The notes under the pieces were generated by a model that worked only from the letters and a program-made list of their open reading frames with translations, was not told the DNA's origin and ran no database searches. From the NCBI GenBank assembly GCA_039978075.1, contig JBDWCA010000005.1, positions 310,001 through 374,000 on the forward strand: a DNA stretch of 64,000 nt, read 5' to 3'. Positions within the stretch are counted from its first letter, which is position 1. Each line of letters opens with the position of its first letter. Source of the DNA: Anderseniella sp039978075 (GTDB lineage Bacteria > Pseudomonadota > Alphaproteobacteria > Rhizobiales > Aestuariivirgaceae). A program made the translations under genes and the position numbers. Below are positions 34,675-42,813 of the stretch, in pieces.

Positions 34675-35714
34675 ATGATCGCCTGATAGAGCCAGTGAAA
34701 CGTGGTGAGGATGAGTTTGATACTCACCTTCGGCCACAGGTGCTGGATGAGTTCATTGGCCAGCGCCAGGCCAAGTCCAACCTGAAAGTGTTTATCGAGG
34801 CAGCGCGTAACCGCGGCGAGGCGCTGGACCATGTGCTGTTTGCCGGGCCTCCGGGCTTAGGAAAAACCACGCTGGCGCAGATCGTGTCGCGTGAACTGGG
34901 CGTGAACTTCAAGGCGACATCCGGGCCCGTTATCGCCAAGGCCGGTGATCTGGCCGCACTGCTGACCAATCTTGAAGACCGCGACGTGCTGTTCATCGAT
35001 GAAATCCACCGGCTTAACCCGGCGGTGGAAGAAGTGCTGTATCCGGCAATGGAGGATTTCCAGCTTGACCTGATCATCGGGGAAGGACCGGCAGCGCGCT
35101 CGGTCCGTATTGACCTGGCCAAGTTCACGCTTGTCGGCGCGACAACGCGGACAGGGCTTTTGACAACACCGCTGCGGGACCGGTTCGGCATTCCGGTGCG
35201 GCTGAATTTTTATGAAGAAGATGAACTGCTTGACATTGTGACACGCGGCGCCCGGGTGCTTGGCCTTGCCATGACCGAAGACGGCGCGCTCGAGATCGCC
35301 CGCCGGGCCCGCGGCACGCCGCGCATCGCCGGGCGGTTGTTGCGCCGCGTGCGCGACTTTGCGTCTGTCGATGGAACCGCGCAGGTTGACCGGCAGGCCG
35401 CCGACAAGGCCTTGCGGCGCCTGGAAGTGGACAGTCTCGGTCTGGATGCGCTGGATCATCGTTACCTGAAATGCATCGCGATCAACTTCGGTGGCGGGCC
35501 TGTAGGGATTGAAACCATTGCGGCCTCCCTGTCAGAACCACGCGATGCCATTGAAGAGATCATCGAGCCCTACCTCATCCAGCAGGGTTTTGTGAACCGC
35601 ACACCGCGCGGACGCATTCTGACGCCGCATGCGTTCAAGCATCTGGGCCTTGCGACACCCGATCTGCTGGCGACCAGGCAGGTGGAATTGTTTGAGGATG
35701 ATGGCGAAGCATGA
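34671..35714 (+). CDS. ruvB: Holliday junction DNA helicase motor RuvB
   Basis: The product has 347 residues. It has Walker A GPPGLGKTTLAQIV, Walker B VLFIDEIHRLNPAVEEVLYPAMEDF, sensor ATTRTGLLTTPLRDRFG and the C-terminal winged helix with NRTPRGRILTPHAF. It drives branch migration with RuvA. Translation starts at a GTG inside the ruvA stop (GTGA), and the ybgC ATG overlaps its own stop, so ruvC-ruvA-ruvB-ybgC form one tightly coupled unit. Confidence 0.97.
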   Translation: MNDRLIEPVKRGEDEFDTHLRPQVLDEFIGQRQAKSNLKVFIEAARNRGEALDHVLFAGPPGLGKTTLAQIVSRELGVNFKATSGPVIAKAGDLAALLTNLEDRDVLFIDEIHRLNPAVEEVLYPAMEDFQLDLIIGEGPAARSVRIDLAKFTLVGATTRTGLLTTPLRDRFGIPVRLNFYEEDELLDIVTRGARVLGLAMTEDGALEIARRARGTPRIAGRLLRRVRDFASVDGTAQVDRQAADKALRRLEVDSLGLDALDHRYLKCIAINFGGGPVGIETIAASLSEPRDAIEEIIEPYLIQQGFVNRTPRGRILTPHAFKHLGLATPDLLATRQVELFEDDGEA

Positions 35715-36130
35715 GCTTGTCCGGTCACCTTGAAGACGGAGTTCATCATCTGGATATCCGCGTCTATTTTGAAGACACGGACTTTTCAGGCATCGTTTAT
35801 CACGCAAACTATCTGAAGTTTTGCGAGCGTGGCCGGTCGGACATGTTGCGTCTGGCTGGCGTTCATCATACGGATCTTGCCAGGCAGGGTGTGCACTTCG
35901 TGGTGCGTCGGATGGAGTGTGATTTCAGGGCATCGGCGCGGATCGACGACGTGGTGCGTGTCGAGACATGGCGCAAGCGTGCATCGGGTGCGAAACTGGT
36001 ACTGACGCAAGCCGTGAAACTTGCCGAAAATGTGCTTTTTGAAGCAGAAGTGACACTTGCGGTGGTCAATGTCGCCGGACGTCCACAACGGATTCCATCC
36101 CAAATAATGCGCGCAATGTCGCAAGCGTGA
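35711..36130 (+). CDS. ybgC: Tol-Pal-associated acyl-CoA thioesterase YbgC
   Basis: This hotdog-fold protein of 139 residues has the signature VYFEDTDFSGIVYHANYLKFCERGRSDMLR (seen as VYFEDTDFSGIVYHANYL), with the catalytic aspartate in EDTD. It hydrolyses short-chain or phospholipid-related acyl-CoA in the cytoplasm. It lies before tolQ, its usual place. A 196-bp gap then precedes tolQ, in which I see no clear hairpin. Confidence 0.92.
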   Translation: MSLSGHLEDGVHHLDIRVYFEDTDFSGIVYHANYLKFCERGRSDMLRLAGVHHTDLARQGVHFVVRRMECDFRASARIDDVVRVETWRKRASGAKLVLTQAVKLAENVLFEAEVTLAVVNVAGRPQRIPSQIMRAMSQA

Positions 36131-36326
36131 ATGCACAGATGGTGTTGAAAGTAACCTTCTGTTAACTAATGCAGCGTTGAGTGCCCATTGAGATGGGTGA
36201 GGTGTTTGTGTGGGTTTCGACGCCGCAGTTTCGACATAGTGAACAGGCTTTTGAAGCCCGCCAAATCATAGAGAATCAATTTTTGTCGCCTGATTGGGTG
36301 GGCGCGTGAATTAGAGCAGGCAGAAC

Positions 36327-37034
36327 ATGGAAGTCAAAGTGGGGGACCTTGCAGCGCAGACCGACGAGTTCGGACTGTTCAATCTGTTCCTGATTGCGTC
36401 ACCAATGGTCAAGCTGGTCATGATCGGCCTGGTTGTCGCGTCGATCCTGTGCTGGGGCATTGTCTTTGAAAAATGGCTGGCTGTGCGCAAAATGAAAGCT
36501 TCCATGGACAAGTTCGAGCACTTGTTCTGGTCGGGACAGTCACTTGAAGATCTGTATCTGACGCTGGGCCCGCGCAACAACAAGGGCATGGCGGCGTTGT
36601 TCATGTCGGCCATGCGCGAGTGGAAACGGTCACAGGATTCGGCCATGCGGGCAGGTTTTGCCGGTGTGCAGATGCGAATCAACAAAGTGATGGACGTGCA
36701 GTTGCAGAAGGAAATGTCGAAGCTGGAACAGCGGCTGCTGGTGCTTGCGACGGTTGGATCGACGGCACCATTTATCGGCCTGTTCGGCACGGTGTGGGGT
36801 ATCATGAATTCGTTCCGGGCAATCGGCATATCGAAGAACACTAACCTTGCGGTTGTCGCACCCGGCCTGGCAGAGGCGCTGTTTGCTACAGCGCTCGGGC
36901 TGCTGGCGGCAATACCGGCGGTGATGTTCTATAACAAGTATTCCAGCGACATCGGCAAGATTGCCGCCCGCCTGGAGAATTTTGCGGATGAATTCGGGTC
37001 GATCATTTCGCGCCAACTCGACGAGCGCGTGTAG
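36327..37034 (+). CDS. tolQ: Tol-Pal proton channel subunit TolQ
   Basis: The product (235 residues) has three membrane helices: about 19-43 (FLIASPMVKLVMIGLVVASILC), 136-160 (VGSTAPFIGLFGTVWGIM) and 175-197 (LAEALFATALGLLAAIPAVMFYN). The last two are the TolQ/ExbB channel pattern. With TolR it converts the proton gradient into movement of TolA. It starts a new segment of the operon after a 196-bp gap. Confidence 0.95.
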   Translation: MEVKVGDLAAQTDEFGLFNLFLIASPMVKLVMIGLVVASILCWGIVFEKWLAVRKMKASMDKFEHLFWSGQSLEDLYLTLGPRNNKGMAALFMSAMREWKRSQDSAMRAGFAGVQMRINKVMDVQLQKEMSKLEQRLLVLATVGSTAPFIGLFGTVWGIMNSFRAIGISKNTNLAVVAPGLAEALFATALGLLAAIPAVMFYNKYSSDIGKIAARLENFADEFGSIISRQLDERV

Positions 37035-37065
37035 CCGGAGCGAGCCGGCAGACATCGGAGAAACC

Positions 37066-37533
37066 ATGGCTGGTGGAATGGTAAGCAGGAACAGGGGCGG
37101 CGGCGGACGGCGCCGGCGCGCGTCCGGCTTTGCGCCGATGAGCGAAATCAATGTCACGCCTTTTGTTGACGTTATGCTGGTGCTGCTGATCGTGTTCATG
37201 GTGGCGGCACCGCTGCTCAATGTGTCGGTGCCGATTGACCTGCCTGAAAACAAGGCAGAGCAGACCCCGGGCGAGAAAGAGGATCCGATCACCATTTCAA
37301 TCGATGCTGAAGGCAAGATCTATATCGGTGACACGGAAGTGACCGCCGACACACTCGCGCCAAAATTGACCGCCATTGCAGAAAGCCGCCAATCAGCGGC
37401 TGAAACCAAGGACCAGCGTGTCCGGGTGCGGGGTGACAAGGGGGTGAATTACGGTCTGGTGATGCAGGTGATCGGCGAACTGAACGCCAGTGGTTTCCGG
37501 CGCATCGACCTGTTAAGCAACCCTCAGAACTAG
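37066..37533 (+). CDS. tolR: Tol-Pal channel subunit TolR
   Basis: The protein is 155 residues. The single membrane helix carries the proton-binding aspartate in VTPFVDVMLVLLIVFMVAAP; a periplasmic ExbD-like domain follows. A basic, glycine-rich N-terminus (RNRGGGGRRRRASG) precedes the helix on the cytoplasmic side. ATG 37066 is used because the frame upstream to 36961 is the shadow of tolQ. It lies 31 bases after tolQ. Confidence 0.94.
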   Translation: MAGGMVSRNRGGGGRRRRASGFAPMSEINVTPFVDVMLVLLIVFMVAAPLLNVSVPIDLPENKAEQTPGEKEDPITISIDAEGKIYIGDTEVTADTLAPKLTAIAESRQSAAETKDQRVRVRGDKGVNYGLVMQVIGELNASGFRRIDLLSNPQN

Positions 37534-37578
37534 GGACAGGACCCTCAGGTCAGGGCCCTTATAGGTGAACAAAAGCAT

Positions 37579-38538
37579 ATGCGGATTAACTGGAGTTTGC
37601 TGACGTCCTTTGCGGTACACGCCGCCATCTTGCTGATGGCGATCGTGGTACTGCCGTCGCCGGACGAGCATAACATTCCTGCGCCGCCGCCAATTGCCGT
37701 CAATATCGAGGATTTCCAGGATGTCGCCAAGCGGGCGAACCAGACAACGGAAGAGGTGAAGAAGAAGCCCGAACCGCAGGACAAGCCCAAGGTTCAGAAG
37801 GTCGAGAAGAAAATCGATCGCCCGTCGCCGAAGCCCGCAAAGGAAATCAAGCAGGCAGCACGTGAACCGCAGGCACAACCTGAGCCGGAGCCTAAGCCTG
37901 AACCCAAGCCCGAACCGAAGCAGGCCGAGCCGACACCACCTGATCCGACTCCGCTTGAAGAGTTGATAAAGAAAACCGAAGAAGTCGCACCTGAACCGAA
38001 GCCTGTCGAGGAGCCGAAAAAAGCTGAACGCAAACCGGTTCCCAAACCCCGGATAAAGCCGAAGCCGCCAAAGAAGATCGTCAAGAAAAAGAAGCAGGAA
38101 GAATTCAAGGTCGATGATATTGCCGCGTTGCTCAACAAGACTGATGAAGAAAAAGCTGCGCCCAGCGATCAGACCGATACCGGAACGCCGCTGCAGGGTC
38201 TGCAAAACCTGAGCGGTGAGGACCGACAGGTGACGGCAACCGCACTTGACTGGCTGCGCCAGCGTGTCGGTCAGTGCTGGTCGATCCCCGCAGGTGCGCG
38301 CGATGCCGCTGGTTTGATCGTAACCTTACGTTTCCAGCTTGATATCAATGGCAACCTGACTGCTCAGCCTCTGGTCGAGCAGGTGACCAATCATCCAGCG
38401 GCGCAGGCAGCGGCGCGTTCGGCACTTGCTGCATTGATCCAGTGCCAGCCATACGACAGAATGCCCAAGGAGACCCATAGCTTGTGGGCGGATATCAGAA
38501 TGAAATTTGATCCAAGTGTAATGGTCGGGCTGAATTGA
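37579..38538 (+). CDS. tolA: TolA-type bridging protein
   Basis: The product (319 residues) begins with one membrane helix (about residues 5-25) and has a long, extended proline/glutamate/lysine-rich periplasmic stretch (about 50-185, with EPEPKPEPKPEPK repeats), then a C-terminal domain (WLRQRVGQCWSIPAGA, LRFQLDINGN) like the TonB/TolA C-terminus. The linker spans the periplasm so that the end domain can reach TolB or Pal. The gap to tolR (45 bp) contains an imperfect hairpin. Confidence 0.88.
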   Translation: MRINWSLLTSFAVHAAILLMAIVVLPSPDEHNIPAPPPIAVNIEDFQDVAKRANQTTEEVKKKPEPQDKPKVQKVEKKIDRPSPKPAKEIKQAAREPQAQPEPEPKPEPKPEPKQAEPTPPDPTPLEELIKKTEEVAPEPKPVEEPKKAERKPVPKPRIKPKPPKKIVKKKKQEEFKVDDIAALLNKTDEEKAAPSDQTDTGTPLQGLQNLSGEDRQVTATALDWLRQRVGQCWSIPAGARDAAGLIVTLRFQLDINGNLTAQPLVEQVTNHPAAQAAARSALAALIQCQPYDRMPKETHSLWADIRMKFDPSVMVGLN

Positions 38539-38551
38539 GCAGGAAAACTTG

Positions 38552-39901
38552 ATGAAATTAGAGACGGTAAAAACAAGCGGTTTGTCATTGGCAATCCTGC
38601 AACGGGCTATGGCCGCAGTGTTGATCTGGATCGGATTGGTACTGCCTGCACACGCGGTGCTGGAGGTTGATATCAACCAGGGACAGGTAGATCCGATCGC
38701 CATTGCCCTGCCGAACTTTGGTGGTGCTGATCCGCAGTCGCAGAAGTATGGAGTGGATATTACCACCATCATCGGCAACAACCTGGAACGTTCCGGTCTG
38801 TTCCGGCCGCTGCCGCAGAATTCGTATCTGCAGCAGGTGGTGGACTTCAACGCTCAGCCGCGATTTGTTGACTGGCAGACAATTCAGGCACGTGCGCTGG
38901 TAACAGGGCAGGCCGTGATCCTGGGCGATGGCCGAATCCGCGCTGATTTTCGCTTGTGGGACGTGTATGGCCAGAGCCAGATACTTGGTCTGCAGTTTGT
39001 GACCACGCAGAAGAACTGGCGCCGTATCGGGCATTTGATCTCTGATGCCATCTACAAGGCGATGACTGGCGAAGAAGGCTATTTCGACAGCCGCATTGTC
39101 TACATCGCCGAGAGCGGGCCGAAGAACAAGCGCAAGAAGGTTCTGACCATCATGGACCAGGACGGGTTCAATACGCGCGAGCTGACCAATGGCAATGACC
39201 TGGTGCTGACACCCCGGTTTTCGCCAACGTCGCAGGAAATAACCTATATGTCATTCGCCGGCGGTCGGCCGCGGGTCTATCTGTACAATATTGATACACG
39301 CCAGCGCGAAGTGGTTGGCGAGTTTCCCAATATGAGTTTCAGCCCGAGGTTTTCGCCGGATGGCCAAAAAGTGATCATGAGCCTGCAGGAAGGCGGCAAT
39401 TCCAATATTTACGAGATGGATTTGCGGACCCGCAGACTGCGTCAGCTGACCAACACGGCGGCTATTGATACCGCACCGTCTTATTCCCAGGATGGCCGCC
39501 GCATCGTGTTTGAAAGTGATCGCGACGGCGGACAACAGATTTACGTGATGAATGCCGACGGCTCCGGCCAGCAGCGCATCTCGTTCGGCAAAGGGCGGTA
39601 TTCGACCCCTGTATGGTCGCCACGCGGTGATAATATTGCCTTTACCCGGTTTGGCGGGGGCAGATTTTCCATCGGTGTGATGCGTCCTGATGGTTCTGGT
39701 GAGAGAATATTAACCGAAGGTTTCCATAATGAGGGGCCAACATGGTCGCCCAATGGGAGGGTAATCATGTTCTTCCGGGAATCGGGAGGTGAAAACGGGG
39801 GTGCAAAAATGTTTTCGGTGGACTTGACGGGCTATAATGAGCGCCCGGTGCCGACGCCGTCTTTTGCATCTGATCCAGCGTGGTCGCCTCTTCTCAGATA
39901 A
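38552..39901 (+). CDS. tolB: Tol-Pal periplasmic beta-propeller TolB
   Basis: This protein of 449 residues has a signal peptide (to about residue 35), an N-terminal domain (VDINQGQVDPIAIALPNFGG) and a six-bladed propeller with repeated signatures such as LTPRFSPTSQEITYMSF, FSPDGQKVIMSL and TPVWSPRGDNIAFTRFG. It links Pal to TolA. I chose ATG 38552 with AGGAAAA just upstream; a TTG directly before it is possible. Confidence 0.95.
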   Translation: MKLETVKTSGLSLAILQRAMAAVLIWIGLVLPAHAVLEVDINQGQVDPIAIALPNFGGADPQSQKYGVDITTIIGNNLERSGLFRPLPQNSYLQQVVDFNAQPRFVDWQTIQARALVTGQAVILGDGRIRADFRLWDVYGQSQILGLQFVTTQKNWRRIGHLISDAIYKAMTGEEGYFDSRIVYIAESGPKNKRKKVLTIMDQDGFNTRELTNGNDLVLTPRFSPTSQEITYMSFAGGRPRVYLYNIDTRQREVVGEFPNMSFSPRFSPDGQKVIMSLQEGGNSNIYEMDLRTRRLRQLTNTAAIDTAPSYSQDGRRIVFESDRDGGQQIYVMNADGSGQQRISFGKGRYSTPVWSPRGDNIAFTRFGGGRFSIGVMRPDGSGERILTEGFHNEGPTWSPNGRVIMFFRESGGENGGAKMFSVDLTGYNERPVPTPSFASDPAWSPLLR

Positions 39902-40066
39902 ACGGAAATTGAACTGCATACTGGACAGATATGGGCAGGTATTGTCATAAATCTGCCATCACAAGGGTCGATTGGCCCGTCATGAATTTGCCGCGTTGCG
40001 TTTGAGTCTGGTGGGGCTGGCTTTGCAGCAAGCAGGTAATAAATGGATGCCACAAGGAGTGGGAAA

Positions 40067-40573
40067 ATGTTTCGCAATTTTGCAGGCCGCAAGGTCGCCC
40101 TAGCATTTGTAGGGATGTTGGTGCTGGCCGGTTGCTCGAAATCAGAAAAACCTGATCTGCTTTCACAAGGCCCCAACAACGCAACCCAGGTTGCACCAGG
40201 TTCTGAACGCGACTTCATCGTCAATGTCGGTGATCGTATTTACTTCCCGGTAGATCAGACCAAGTTGACGCAGGAGGGTATGGAAACACTGCGCCGTCAG
40301 GCCCAGTGGCTGAACCAGTATCCGAATGTGACCATCCAGGTTGAAGGCCATGCCGATGAGCGCGGTACGCGCGAGTACAATATCGCACTGTCAGCCCGGC
40401 GGTCTACTGCGACCCGCGAATACCTGATATCACAAGGTGTATCGGCGCAGCGTGTTGCCACGCTGGCCTACGGCAAGGAACGCCCGGTCGCACTTTGCGA
40501 TGCTGAAAGCTGCTGGGCGCAGAACCGTCGTTCGGTGACCGCCGTAACCGGTGGTGCAGGTCGGTCATCATAG
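40067..40573 (+). CDS. pal: Peptidoglycan-associated lipoprotein Pal (copy 1)
   Basis: The product (168 residues) has a lipobox MLVLAGC (lipidated Cys23) and an OmpA-like domain with VEGHADERGTREYNIALSARR, which binds peptidoglycan. It sits in the outer membrane and forms the anchor of the Tol-Pal complex. AAGGAG at 40054-40059 supports ATG 40067. A near-identical second gene follows after 105 bases; together with their leaders the two form a direct tandem repeat with a period of about 612 bp. Confidence 0.95.
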   Translation: MFRNFAGRKVALAFVGMLVLAGCSKSEKPDLLSQGPNNATQVAPGSERDFIVNVGDRIYFPVDQTKLTQEGMETLRRQAQWLNQYPNVTIQVEGHADERGTREYNIALSARRSTATREYLISQGVSAQRVATLAYGKERPVALCDAESCWAQNRRSVTAVTGGAGRSS

Positions 40574-40678
40574 GGGTCGATTGGCTCGTCATGGATTTGC
40601 CGCGTTGCGATTGAGCCTGGAGGGGTTGGCTTTTGCAACAAGCGGGTGGATAAATGGATGCCACAAGGAGTGGGATAA

Positions 40679-41182
40679 ATGTTTCGCAATATTGCAGGCC
40701 GCAAGGTCGCCTTAGCATTCGTGGGGATGCTGGTGCTGGCCGGTTGCTCGAAATCAGAAAAACCTGATCTGCTGTCACAAGGCGCCAACAATGCAACCCA
40801 GGTTGCACCCGGTTCTGAACGCGACTTCATCGTCAATGTCGGTGATCGTATTTATTTCCTGGTGGATCAGACAACATTGACGCCTGAGGGTATGGAGACA
40901 CTGCGCCGGCAGGCCCAGTGGCTGAACCAGTATCCGAATGTGACCATCCAGGTTGAAGGCCATGCCGATGAGCGCGGTACGCGCGAGTACAATATCGCGC
41001 TGTCAGCCCGCCGGTCCACTGCGACCCGCGAATTCCTGATATCACAGGGGGTATCGGCGCAACGTGTTGCCACGCTGGCCTATGGTAAGGAACGCCCGGT
41101 CGCGCTTTGCGATGCTGAAAGCTGCTGGGCGCAAAACCGACGTTCTGTGACCGCCATCACAGGTGGTGCATCACCTGGTTGA
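40679..41182 (+). CDS. Peptidoglycan-associated lipoprotein Pal (copy 2)
   Basis: The 167-residue paralogue of the upstream pal keeps the lipobox (LAGC) and the peptidoglycan-binding VEGHADERGTREYN segment. I count about ten differences: for example Phe5 to Ile, YFPVDQTKLTQEG to YFLVDQTTLTPEG, ATREYL to ATREFL, and a different last four residues. The leader with AAGGAG is also duplicated. A terminator (41217-41248) follows this copy and not the first, which suggests that the operon originally ended after one pal. Confidence 0.93.
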   Translation: MFRNIAGRKVALAFVGMLVLAGCSKSEKPDLLSQGANNATQVAPGSERDFIVNVGDRIYFLVDQTTLTPEGMETLRRQAQWLNQYPNVTIQVEGHADERGTREYNIALSARRSTATREFLISQGVSAQRVATLAYGKERPVALCDAESCWAQNRRSVTAITGGASPG

Positions 41183-41216
41183 CGTCCGAAGAGCATGACG
41201 ACGGAAGTAACTGATC

Positions 41217-41248
41217 AGCCCGCGATGCGTTCGCGGGCTCTTCCGTTT
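41217..41248 (+). terminator. Rho-independent terminator of the tol-pal run
   Basis: A perfect 9-bp stem, AGCCCGCGA (41217-41225) with TCGCGGGCT (41231-41239), encloses a 5-base loop. CTTCCGTTT follows. ACGGAAG upstream could also pair with CTTCCGT to lengthen the stem. Confidence 0.7.
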
Positions 41249-41268
41249 ACAGCGCCGGAAACAGCCTG

Positions 41269-41370
41269 GATCAGGATGATTTTTGGCTGAATCAGCCAAA
41301 AATCATAAACCTGATCGCATTGAAAGTGATAGAGCAACTTTGTGGGTTCAGGTGAACCCATGTTGCTCTA
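41269..41370 (+). repeat. Composite palindromic repeat, full copy (copy 4, best preserved)
   Basis: Palindrome A: GATCAGG (41269-41275) pairs with CCTGATC (41310-41316) and ATTTTTGGCTGAATC pairs inward with GCCAAAAAT. Spacer GCATTGAAAGTGA follows. Palindrome B (41330-41370) runs TAGAGCAAC to GTTGCTCTA around GGGTTCAGGTGAACCC. It lies in the 344-bp gap between pal copy 2 and cpoB, after the terminator at 41217. Confidence 0.95.
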
Positions 41371-41526
41371 GCGTCCAAGTTTGACCGGATTTGACGGGCA
41401 AATTATACAAATGTGAATTTGTAACGGCTTTCCAAACCGGATTGAGAAATCAGCCGGACACCGTTACAAGGCTAATACATTTGGTATTATTCATCGGCAC
41501 ACCAATTCGCTTGAGGGACTGCATTC

Positions 41527-42810
41527 ATGATCAAACGGCTCAAACGCTCTTTGGCGATCTCGTTGCTGGGACTTGCTGTTTTACCGGCCGGTTCCGCATT
41601 TGCACAATCGGATCAATGGAATTCGCTTTACGATCGTATCATACGGCTGGAGGCTGAAGTCCGCGGAGGCGGTAGAGCCGGTGCCGGTGGTGGCGGTAAT
41701 GTTCAAATTCAGGCACAATTGCAGCAGTTGTCGGCGCAGATGAATGCGATGGCACAGCAGATCTATGACATGCAGCGCGAACTGAACCGGCTGCGTGAAC
41801 TGGAACGCCAGGGACTTTTGTTCAAGAAGAAGCGGCAGGTGGCTACTGCGATCGCGCCCCAGCAGCAATCCGGACAATGGGATCAGGGGCAGGTGGCTCC
41901 ATCGCCGGGCTATGGCCGGTTGCAGCAATCGGTGGAGATTGAACGCGCACCTTCGGCGGGTGGGCAAATTCCGCGGGGAGGACTGGCGTCCGGACCCCAG
42001 GTGCTGGGAACGCTGAACCTCGATACCAATCAAAGAGTGCCTGCAGCGCCCGCACAACCGACTTATGTGCCGCCGGCGCAGCCATTACAGCAACAGGGGC
42101 AGCCGCTGCAACCGCAGGTGCAGCAACAATGGCAGCAGAACAACAATCAGCCCCGCCAGGTTCAGGGTGTGCAATCGCAGGCCCTGCCGCCGATCGGTGG
42201 TGGCCAGTCTGCTGGTGTTCAACAGCAGCAACCTCAGGGTCAGCCCCGCTACCAGCTTCAGCAGGGCCTGCAGGCCTATCAGCCGGAGCCGGTTCAGGAA
42301 CCGGGCTTCGATGCGCAGGGCCGTCCATCACTGGCACCGGAAAAGGTGGAAACCGCACGGCTTGATGGCAGTGCCGGTGGCAGTAATCTTGGCGCAGGAT
42401 CAAGCGGCGGTGGCAGTGTGGCCGGAGCCGGCCCTGACGGCTTGTTCAAGCAGGCCCAATCCAGCTACCGGTCACGGGATTTCTCCGGCGCTGTTTCCGG
42501 GTTTCGCTCATTTGTGACCAGGCACCGGGAACATGAACTGGCTGATGATGCCCAGTTCCTGCTCGGTGAGGCCTATTATGCGCAAGGCAGCTGGAAACAG
42601 GCTGCCCAGAGCTATCTCGCGGGTTACCAGAATTTCCCCAAGAGCGACAAGCGCGGGTCAAATCTGTTGAAACTGGGCATGTCGCTGAACAAGCTGGGAC
42701 AGAAAAAGAAGGCATGTTCCACCTTTGCCGAGGTCAACAAGAAATTCAGCAAGCAGGCATCGTTGCGTAATTCGGCGCTCAAAGAAATGCAGCGTGCCGG
42801 GTGTAGCTGA
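41527..42810 (+). CDS. cpoB: Tol-Pal coordinator CpoB (YbgF)
   Basis: The 427-residue product has a signal peptide (to about residue 27), a coiled-coil segment (about 30-100: AQLQQLSAQMNAMAQQIYDM), a long glutamine/proline-rich linker (about 115-265) and C-terminal TPR-like repeats (about 300-425) with DDAQFLLGEAYYAQGSW. CpoB couples Tol-Pal to peptidoglycan synthesis in the periplasm. The Q-rich linker is long compared with the E. coli protein. It has its own leader with the repeat element, so it may be separately transcribed. Confidence 0.9.
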   Translation: MIKRLKRSLAISLLGLAVLPAGSAFAQSDQWNSLYDRIIRLEAEVRGGGRAGAGGGGNVQIQAQLQQLSAQMNAMAQQIYDMQRELNRLRELERQGLLFKKKRQVATAIAPQQQSGQWDQGQVAPSPGYGRLQQSVEIERAPSAGGQIPRGGLASGPQVLGTLNLDTNQRVPAAPAQPTYVPPAQPLQQQGQPLQPQVQQQWQQNNNQPRQVQGVQSQALPPIGGGQSAGVQQQQPQGQPRYQLQQGLQAYQPEPVQEPGFDAQGRPSLAPEKVETARLDGSAGGSNLGAGSSGGGSVAGAGPDGLFKQAQSSYRSRDFSGAVSGFRSFVTRHREHELADDAQFLLGEAYYAQGSWKQAAQSYLAGYQNFPKSDKRGSNLLKLGMSLNKLGQKKKACSTFAEVNKKFSKQASLRNSALKEMQRAGCS

Positions 42811-42813
42811 TTT

